From the NCBI GenBank assembly GCA_003488105.1, contig DNMS01000009.1, forward strand, positions 2,297-8,266: a DNA stretch of 5,970 nt, read 5' to 3'. This DNA comes from Rhodospirillaceae bacterium (GTDB lineage: Bacteria > Pseudomonadota > Alphaproteobacteria > Rhodospirillales_A > Casp-alpha2). The notes beneath the pieces were generated by a model that saw nothing but the letters and a program-made list of their open reading frames with translations, searched no databases and was not told where the DNA came from. Both the position numbers and the translations under genes were made by a program. Positions 1 to 4,180 of the stretch are shown piece after piece (the first letter of the stretch is position 1; each line of letters opens with the position of its first letter).

Positions 1-974
1 ACGCCGATCACATCCGCCACCACTTTCTCGATATCGGCCAGGATGCTGTCCAGGGTCATGCCCGGAACGATGCCGACGACGGCGACGGTCAGCAGGCAGT
101 CGTCGGGCGAGAACTGCATTTCCCCCGGAAGGCCGCCCCGGATGCGCACGACGGACAGGCAGGGCGGCGTGTTGCCCATCAGTTCCGCCTGCTCGTGGGT
201 GAACGGCATGGTGTTCAAATGGGGAATGATGTCGGCCGCCAGCGAGATCGCGTTGACGCCCGTGTCGGGCCGCCAGATGTGCGACTTCACGCCCTGCAGG
301 GCGATCTCGATCAGGCAGTGGCCGGAATTGGCGACGGAAATGTTCATGCCCCAATCGGGGCTGTCGCCGCCCCAGGCGGTCGGCTCGGCGGTGATCGAAT
401 AGTCGGCGCGCAGGCCGATTTCCTGGCACATGTAGATCGACCCGTGGGGGCCGTCCTTTTCCTCGTCGACCGTGAAGCAGCAGATCAGGTCGCCGTTCAG
501 TTTCACGCCCTCGTCGATGATCGCTTTGACCGCGACCAGTGCCGCCGCCATGTTGGCGCGGGTGTCGGAGGTCCCGCGGGCGTACAGCCAGTCGCCGTGA
601 CGCGTCGCGCGGAACGGATTGCCGCCGCACTTGTCCCATTTCTCGGGCTCGACCGCGGGATAAGTGTCCAGGTGATCGTTGATCATCAGGCTCGGGCCGC
701 CCTCGGGCCCGGGCAGGCGGCCGACGACGTTGGGCCGGTGGGGCACGGATTCATACTTTTCCACGGCCATGCCCATGACTTCGAGCTTGCCCGCGACCAG
801 CAGGGCGATGGCTTCTTCCTCACCGGCGGGAATGTCCGGGTCCAGGGGGTTGGCCGAATTGGGCTGTCCCGTGCGGACAAGCTCCGTCGTCAGCTCCTGC
901 CACGCGGGCTCGGTGATCCGCGCGAGCACGCGGGCTTCGATATCGGTAAGGTCGTGGGCGGTCGTCTGGTCCAT
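1..974 (-). CDS. M20-family metallopeptidase / amidohydrolase (ArgE/DapE-like), C-terminus beyond left edge
   Basis: A zinc-dependent cytosolic hydrolase of the M20 family, which cleaves amide bonds in small N-acyl amino acids or peptides; the substrate cannot be read from the sequence. The visible 324 residues carry the family's metal-site motifs in order: H101 and D103 in NDHLDTYP, then W113 and NPF, bridging D137 in ARGTSDTRANM, E171/E172 (general base and metal ligand) in VDEEKDGPHGS, and E197 in TAEPT. The lid/dimerisation domain follows, with H232 in GVKSHIW. Family members usually have 380-430 residues, so about 60-100 are missing, including the last metal-binding histidine. The chosen ATG has AGGA six nt upstream. 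An in-frame ATG at 1058 would add 28 residues, but it has no Shine-Dalgarno sequence and lies in a palindrome. There is no signal peptide. The gene stands apart from trkH and probably has its own promoter. Family assignment is secure; the subfamily (acetylornithine deacetylase, succinyl-diaminopimelate desuccinylase or another) is not. Confidence 0.93.
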   Translation of the reverse strand, partial: MDQTTAHDLTDIEARVLARITEPAWQELTTELVRTGQPNSANPLDPDIPAGEEEAIALLVAGKLEVMGMAVEKYESVPHRPNVVGRLPGPEGGPSLMINDHLDTYPAVEPEKWDKCGGNPFRATRHGDWLYARGTSDTRANMAAALVAVKAIIDEGVKLNGDLICCFTVDEEKDGPHGSIYMCQEIGLRADYSITAEPTAWGGDSPDWGMNISVANSGHCLIEIALQGVKSHIWRPDTGVNAISLAADIIPHLNTMPFTHEQAELMGNTPPCLSVVRIRGGLPGEMQFSPDDCLLTVAVVGIVPGMTLDSILADIEKVVADVIG

Positions 975-989
975 GTCGCTTCCTGTCGG

Positions 990-1106
990 ATGTTCGCTGC
1001 TGACCGCCCCCCGATGGGCGCGCTTGCGGTCTTTGCATCCGAACATTGCATGGGCCATGCCAAGGAGGCTCTTGGCGGCTGAGAGCTACCGGCCCTCGTC
1101 AAGGGC
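990..1106 (-). promoter_or_regulatory. Potentially structured 5' leader of the M20 gene
   Basis: Four inverted repeats follow one another on the minus strand before the M20 start. The first is GCCCT/AGGGC with a 5-nt loop (1106-1092). The second is GCCAAG/CTTGGC with a 6-nt loop (1076-1059). The third is the palindrome GCATGG-C-CCATGC (1060-1048). The fourth is nested: ATGTTCG/CGAACAT (1046-1040 with 996-990) encloses GACCGC/GCGGTC (1031-1026 with 1007-1002), with a possible CCC/GGG pairing inside. The second and third overlap by two bases, so they compete. The last element ends six nt before the AGGAA ribosome binding site (984-980). I recognise no known riboswitch class. GC-rich DNA produces such repeats by chance, so the regulatory role is inference. 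Confidence 0.35.
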
Positions 1107-1111
1107 GGGTG

Positions 1112-1139
1112 ATAAAATATTGAATAATTTATGTAATTT
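1112..1139 (-). promoter_or_regulatory. AT-rich island, probable promoter region of the M20 gene
   Basis: A 28-nt stretch with only three G/C bases sits in otherwise very GC-rich DNA, about 140 nt upstream of the M20 start. On the minus strand it contains TATTTT, which matches four of six positions of the sigma-70 -10 hexamer, but no good -35 box lies 16-18 nt before it. The position and composition suggest a promoter or UP-like element; the exact hexamers cannot be fixed. Confidence 0.35.
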
Positions 1140-1247
1140 CCGAAGGCGCGCGCCCTTGGGCGGGCGTTTCGGCGGAGGTAAATTTTTACGCCGGAGCGAG
1201 CTCTTGGGCGATTAATGGGCAGGCGAGGGGCGGGTGCCCGTGGCTAA

Positions 1248-1282
1248 GGCAGGGCGTCCAGAAGGAGGTAAGCGGCCCTGCC
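1248..1282 (-). terminator. Inverted repeat after trkH, possible transcript end
   Basis: Perfect 8-bp arms GGCAGGGC (1248-1255) and GCCCTGCC (1275-1282) flank a 19-nt spacer. The repeat begins 8 nt after the trkH stop codon. There is no T-tract after it on the minus strand, so it is not a canonical intrinsic terminator; it could stabilise the mRNA 3' end or act in Rho-dependent termination. The spacer reads AAGGAGGTA on the plus strand, a strong Shine-Dalgarno look-alike with no start codon after it. Confidence 0.35.
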
Positions 1283-1289
1283 GCCCCGT

Positions 1290-2738
1290 TCAGTTGCGCC
1301 AGAACGCGCGGGTGAACAGCACGATCACCGTGAACAGTTCCAGCCGCCCCAGCAGCATGCCGATGGCCATCAGCCATTTCGCGCCGTCGTGCAGGTCGGC
1401 GAAAGTCGTCGCCGGGCCCGTTTCGCCCAGCGCCGGACCGACGTTGGCGATCGCCGTGGCGGCGGAGGAAAAGGCGGTCACGAAATCGAGCCCGAGGAAA
1501 CCCAGCCCCAGCGCCAGCACCGTGAAGCAGAGAAACCACACGAAGAAGAACGACAACACGGAGATGATGACCTCGTCGGAAATCGGCTGCTTGTTGTAGT
1601 AGGGAATGAACACGCCGTGCGGATGCAAAAGGTGGCGCAGCTGGGTGCGGCAGGCGGCGTAGAGGATCTGAAAGCGGAACACCTTGATGCCGCAGGTCGT
1701 CGACCCGGCGCAGCCGCCGATGAACATGATGAAGAAGAAGATCGGCAGGGCGAAATGCCCCCACAGGGAATAGTCGTCCGTGGCGAAGCCCGTGCCGGTG
1801 ATGATCGAGATGATGTTGAAGGTTGCGAGCCTGAGCGCATCCAACGGATGCTTGTCCTGTTCCAGCCACAGCCACACGGCGGTCACCACGACGACGGCAC
1901 CGACCGTGGTCAGGAACCATTGCACCTGGGGGTCACGGGGCAGGGCCATGAACTGACCCTGCAGGAAGCGCACGTAAAGAATGAAGGGCAGCGCGCCGAT
2001 GACCATGCCGGCCGAGGCGATGTAATCGATGGCCGCATGGTCGAAATGGCCCATGGAATCGTCATGGGTCGAGAACCCGCCGGTGGCGATGGTGGTCATG
2101 GCATGGGCCACGGCGTCGAACCCGCTCATCCCCGCCAGCCAGAAGGCCCCGGCCCAGACCATGGTCAGGAACAGGTAGATGACGCCGATGGTGCTGGCGA
2201 TTTGGGCCGCGCGGGGCATGGCCTTTTCCGTCGACTGGTCCGAGGATTCCATACGGAACAGCTGCATCCCGCCGACCTTCAGCATGGGCAGAATGGCGAT
2301 CGCCATGACGATGATCCCGATGCCGCCGAGCCATTGCAGCAGGGCGCGCCATAACAGGATACCGGGCGGTAGGCTGTCCAGGTCGGTCAGGATGGTCGAT
2401 CCCGTGGTGGTCAGGCCCGACATGGCCTCGAAAAAGGCGTCGGTGAAGCTGAGGTCCCGTTCCGAGAACATGAAAGGGAAGGAGGCGAACACCGTCAGGG
2501 CGACCCAGGTCAGCGTCGTCATGACGAAGGCTTGGCGCACGCTGAGGTTCCGCACGCCGCCAGCCGTCGCCGTCAGCGCCATGGCGACACCGAGGAACAG
2601 GGTCACCCCGGCGGAGGCGGCGAACACTTCCCAGTCCGGATTGCCGAGCGAGGCGTCGACCACGGCCGGCACGCACATGACCAGAGCCAGCGTCGCCAGC
2701 AGCGTGCCCACGATCATCAGAATGGGACGGAAATCCAT
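1290..2738 (-). CDS. trkH: Trk-type potassium uptake protein TrkH
   Basis: An inner-membrane potassium-translocating subunit of the Trk system (SKT superfamily). It normally works as a dimer with the cytosolic nucleotide-binding regulator TrkA. The 482-residue length is typical of TrkH. The protein is mostly hydrophobic helices, with four repeats of membrane-pore-membrane. The four pore loops are visible at SGLTTTGST (about 107-115), TTIATGGFST (215-224), SIITGTGFAT (311-320) and TAIANVGPALG (428-438), each with the filter glycine. The conserved GGCAGSTTCGIKVFR segment (341-355) corresponds to the intramembrane gate loop of the third repeat. The ATG has GAGG seven nt upstream, placed inside a possible hairpin. 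The gene lies 100 nt after folE and trkA is not in the window, so TrkA must be encoded elsewhere if the system is standard. Nothing is truncated. TrkG or KtrB naming is possible, but the length and gate region favour TrkH. Confidence 0.95.
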   Translation of the reverse strand: MDFRPILMIVGTLLATLALVMCVPAVVDASLGNPDWEVFAASAGVTLFLGVAMALTATAGGVRNLSVRQAFVMTTLTWVALTVFASFPFMFSERDLSFTDAFFEAMSGLTTTGSTILTDLDSLPPGILLWRALLQWLGGIGIIVMAIAILPMLKVGGMQLFRMESSDQSTEKAMPRAAQIASTIGVIYLFLTMVWAGAFWLAGMSGFDAVAHAMTTIATGGFSTHDDSMGHFDHAAIDYIASAGMVIGALPFILYVRFLQGQFMALPRDPQVQWFLTTVGAVVVVTAVWLWLEQDKHPLDALRLATFNIISIITGTGFATDDYSLWGHFALPIFFFIMFIGGCAGSTTCGIKVFRFQILYAACRTQLRHLLHPHGVFIPYYNKQPISDEVIISVLSFFFVWFLCFTVLALGLGFLGLDFVTAFSSAATAIANVGPALGETGPATTFADLHDGAKWLMAIGMLLGRLELFTVIVLFTRAFWRN

Positions 2739-2745
2739 GCCCTTG

Positions 2746-2772
2746 CCTCGTCTTATCCCCGTTGCGACGAGG
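2746..2772 (-). promoter_or_regulatory. Stem-loop covering the trkH ribosome binding site
   Basis: On the minus strand CCTCGTC (2772-2766) and GACGAGG (2752-2746) form a perfect 7-bp stem with a 13-nt loop. The second arm contains the GAGG Shine-Dalgarno sequence of trkH, seven nt before the ATG. Folding would hide the ribosome binding site. The pairing is seen directly; regulation is inferred. Confidence 0.4.
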
Positions 2773-2812
2773 TTTAGAGCATTTTGGACAAAGAAGGAAC
2801 CAATCGGCGCAC

Positions 2813-2829
2813 GGGGCCGGACCGGCCCC
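2813..2829. terminator. GC-rich palindrome after folE, possible terminator or pause site
   Basis: A 17-nt perfect palindrome, GGGGCCGG-A-CCGGCCCC, starts 10 nt after the folE stop codon. As RNA it would form a stem of about 7 bp with a tight 3-nt loop. On the minus strand it is followed by GTGCGCC rather than a T-run, so it is not a standard intrinsic terminator. It may slow or partly end transcription from folE into trkH, or protect the folE mRNA end. Confidence 0.35.
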
Positions 2830-2838
2830 TTGAAAAGG

Positions 2839-3468
2839 CTAGTGGCCGATCATGGCCAGGAATTCGCGGCGCGTCGTCGGATCGTCGCGGAACGCGCCCA
2901 GCATGCGCGACGTCACCATGGTCACGCCGGGCTTGCTAACGCCACGCGTGGTCATGCATTGGTGCGCCGCCTCGATGACGACGGCAACGCCCTTGGGCTC
3001 CAGCACGTCGTTGATGGCGTTGGCCACCTGGGCGGTCATCTTCTCCTGAATCTGCAGGCGCTTGGCATAGGCGTCGATGACCCGGGCCAGCTTGGAGATG
3101 CCGACGACCCGGCGGTGCGGCAGATAGGCGACATGGGCGACGCCGATGATCGGCACCATGTGATGCTCGCAATGGCTTTCCAGGCGGATGTCCTTGAGGA
3201 CCACGATCTCGTCGTAACCGTCCGTTTCCTCGAAGGTGCGCTTCAGGATGTCCACCGGATCGGCGTCGTAGCCGGCGAAGAACTCCTCATAGGCGCTGGC
3301 GACCCGCTTGGGCGTGTCGATCAAGCCTTCGCGGGCGGGGTCGTCGCCGGCCCAGCGGATCAGCGTGCGCACGGCCTGTTCGGCCTCGGCGCGGGACGGC
3401 TTGCCGCTTTGTAATTTAGCCGCGTTGGCGGCGACATTGGCGACACTCAGATGTTTCTTGGCGGTCAC
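2839..3468 (-). CDS. folE: GTP cyclohydrolase I
   Basis: Converts GTP to 7,8-dihydroneopterin triphosphate and formate, the first step of tetrahydrofolate (and often queuosine-precursor) synthesis; the family works in the cytosol as a toroidal homodecamer. The 209 residues match the type I (FolE) length. Zinc ligands C100 and H103 lie in SHCEHHMVP and C171 in [13 protein letters not shown]102 and H169 match the catalytic histidines of the E. coli enzyme. GISKLARV (123-130) and [11 protein letters not shown] (137-147) are also family signatures. The start is GTG, with GGGA about nine nt upstream. No in-frame ATG occurs before residue 104, and the upstream in-frame stop is the apaG TAA, so the start is well bounded. 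Residues 1-24 are a variable basic/alanine-rich tail. It lies 33 nt after apaG in the same frame and is probably co-transcribed with it. Confidence 0.97.
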   Translation of the reverse strand: MTAKKHLSVANVAANAAKLQSGKPSRAEAEQAVRTLIRWAGDDPAREGLIDTPKRVASAYEEFFAGYDADPVDILKRTFEETDGYDEIVVLKDIRLESHCEHHMVPIIGVAHVAYLPHRRVVGISKLARVIDAYAKRLQIQEKMTAQVANAINDVLEPKGVAVVIEAAHQCMTTRGVSKPGVTMVTSRMLGAFRDDPTTRREFLAMIGH

Positions 3469-3501
3469 GGTCGGGATTCCCGGTCCTGTTGGTTTATGAG
3501 T

Positions 3502-3912
3502 TTAGTTCAGATGGACGCGTTCGTGCGGACTGTCGAGCGAGAAGGCCGGCACGGCGGCGTCGAAGAAATCGCCGGCCTGGGTCTCCATTTCGTAGGACCC
3601 CATCATCATGCCCGACGGCGTCGCCAAAGGCGTGCCGCTGGTGTATTCGAAGGCTTCGCCCGGGTTCAGGACCGGCTGTTCGCCGACCACGCCTTCGCCG
3701 CGGACTTCGTGGGAAGTGCCCTGCGCGTCCGTGATCCGCCAATAGCGGTTGAGGAGTTGCACCGTCTCCGTGCCCTGGTTTTCGATCCGCACCGTATAGG
3801 CCCAGACATAGCGGCCGTCCTCGGGCTCGGACTGATCGGGAAGGTACTGGGGGATCACGCTGACACGGATGTCACGCGTCGTTTCTGAATAGCTATGTGT
3901 CTTGATGTCCAT
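3502..3912 (-). CDS. apaG: ApaG family protein (Co2+/Mg2+ efflux-associated, FN3-like domain)
   Basis: A 136-residue cytosolic protein made of one ApaG/DUF525 domain, a fibronectin-III-like beta sandwich. In enterobacteria, apaG mutations affect divalent cation (Co2+/Mg2+) resistance, but no reaction is firmly established. The sequence closely follows the E. coli protein: RYVWAYTVRIENQG (34-47), VQLLNRYWRITD (51-62), the GEGVVG turn (72-77, GxGxxG pattern), QPVLNPGE (79-86) and FEYTSG (88-93). The ATG was chosen because family members begin about here, roughly 20 residues before the YVWAY segment. The frame stays open upstream (ATG at 4020, TTG at 4050), but that extension does not look like ApaG. 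A clear Shine-Dalgarno sequence is missing before the chosen ATG. In E. coli apaG sits with ksgA and apaH; here it precedes folE by 33 nt. Confidence 0.95.
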   Translation of the reverse strand: MDIKTHSYSETTRDIRVSVIPQYLPDQSEPEDGRYVWAYTVRIENQGTETVQLLNRYWRITDAQGTSHEVRGEGVVGEQPVLNPGEAFEYTSGTPLATPSGMMMGSYEMETQAGDFFDAAVPAFSLDSPHERVHLN

Positions 3913-3967
3913 GGTCTGTCGCTGCTGCTGCCACGGCGGTGCGCCGAGAAAGGCTAGTTTAGCCTCG

Positions 3968-3996
3968 GATATGGGGGGGTTGTCTACTAACGCCAA
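3968..3996 (-). promoter_or_regulatory. Candidate promoter for apaG-folE
   Basis: On the minus strand TTGGCG (3996-3991) and CATATC (3973-3968) are spaced by 17 nt, resembling sigma-70 -35 and -10 boxes. Transcription would begin near 3961, downstream of the alternative starts at 4020 and 4050, which agrees with the ATG at 3912. A short hairpin, AGGCT/AGCCT (3965-3951), would lie at the 5' end of the transcript. This is a match by eye only. Confidence 0.3.
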
Positions 3997-4060
3997 GGGT
4001 TTGTTGTCCTTGCCGCCCATCTGCCCGGCCCGGGGCCTGTGCAATGGCAAATATCGGCCG

Positions 4061-4073
4061 GATTCCCGGAATC
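4061..4073. repeat. 13-nt dyad GATTCC-C-GGAATC upstream of the EF-G-like gene
   Basis: This is a perfect palindrome with 6-nt arms, followed by another GAATC copy at 4079-4083 that overlaps the candidate -35 box. Placement just upstream of the candidate promoter would suit a regulator binding site. No regulator family can be assigned. Confidence 0.3.
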
Positions 4074-4076
4074 TTC

Positions 4077-4104
4077 TTGAATCCCCCTCTGGGAAGGCTA
4101 GGCT
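4077..4104 (+). promoter_or_regulatory. Candidate promoter for the EF-G-like gene
   Basis: TTGAAT (4077-4082) and TAGGCT (4099-4104) are spaced by 16 nt, a modest match to sigma-70 -35 and -10 boxes. It would give a leader of about 70 nt. CATAAA at 4110-4115 is an alternative -10. The divergent layout requires a plus-strand promoter somewhere in 3913-4180, but the exact boxes are uncertain. Confidence 0.3.
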
Positions 4105-4124
4105 TTAACCATAAAACGGACTTC

Positions 4125-4148
4125 GAAGGCCGACTGAACGGCCCCTTC
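4125..4148 (+). promoter_or_regulatory. Imperfect stem-loop in the leader of the EF-G-like gene
   Basis: GGCCG (4128-4132) pairs with CGGCC (4139-4143) around a 6-nt loop. GAA and TTC extend the stem across a two-base bulge (CC, 4144-4145). It is followed by an A7 run (4156-4162) and lies about 20 nt before the ribosome binding site, so it does not cover it. The role is unknown. Confidence 0.25.
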
Positions 4149-4170
4149 CTGCGACAAAAAAACGCACTTG

Positions 4171-4176
4171 GGAGGT
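4171..4176 (+). promoter_or_regulatory. Strong ribosome binding site that fixes the EF-G-like start
   Basis: GGAGGT lies with its GGAGG core five nt before the ATG at 4181, a near-ideal Shine-Dalgarno sequence. It is the strongest one in the window and settles the start of this gene. Confidence 0.8.
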
Positions 4177-4180
4177 AACG

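Larger units (their letters stand above)
975..1289. other. 315-nt intergenic region between trkH and the M20 gene
   Basis: No convincing gene lies here. Overlapping open frames on both strands are short, lack family-like sequence, or are ends of antisense shadows. Reading in the minus direction, the region holds an inverted repeat just after trkH (1282-1248), GC-rich sequence with a short hairpin (1162-1151), a small dyad GTAAA-TT-TTTAC (1189-1178), an AT-rich island (1139-1112), and then several potential stem-loops ending at the M20 ribosome binding site. The layout fits the 3' end of one transcript followed by the promoter and a long leader of the next. Confidence 0.6.

Noticed and set aside
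1056..1058. Upstream in-frame ATG for the M20 gene, adding 28 residues
   Set aside because: It has no Shine-Dalgarno sequence, the added residues do not resemble the family N-terminus, and the ATG at 974 has AGGA at a good distance.
195..1082. Plus-strand open frame of 295 codons over the M20 gene
   Set aside because: It runs opposite a gene with complete M20 metal-site motifs, and its translation resembles no family. The M20 frame was not obvious as an ORF because it runs off the left edge.
1186..1920. Minus-strand open frame of 244 codons overlapping the 3' part of trkH
   Set aside because: It is another frame of the same strand as trkH; its Arg-rich translation is a frame-shifted shadow, not an overlapping gene.
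1389..2354. Plus-strand open frame of 321 codons over trkH
   Set aside because: It is an Asp/Gly/His/Arg-rich shadow of the trkH frame; the minus frame has all four pore loops.
2179..3414. Plus-strand open frame of 411 codons spanning trkH and folE
   Set aside because: It crosses the boundary of two confidently assigned minus-strand genes and has no family signature.
3469..3504. Possible ApaG-FolE fusion by stop-codon readthrough
   Set aside because: The two genes share a frame and the gap is open, but the TAA stop is clear, folE has its own start with a plausible ribosome binding site, and both proteins are full length on their own.
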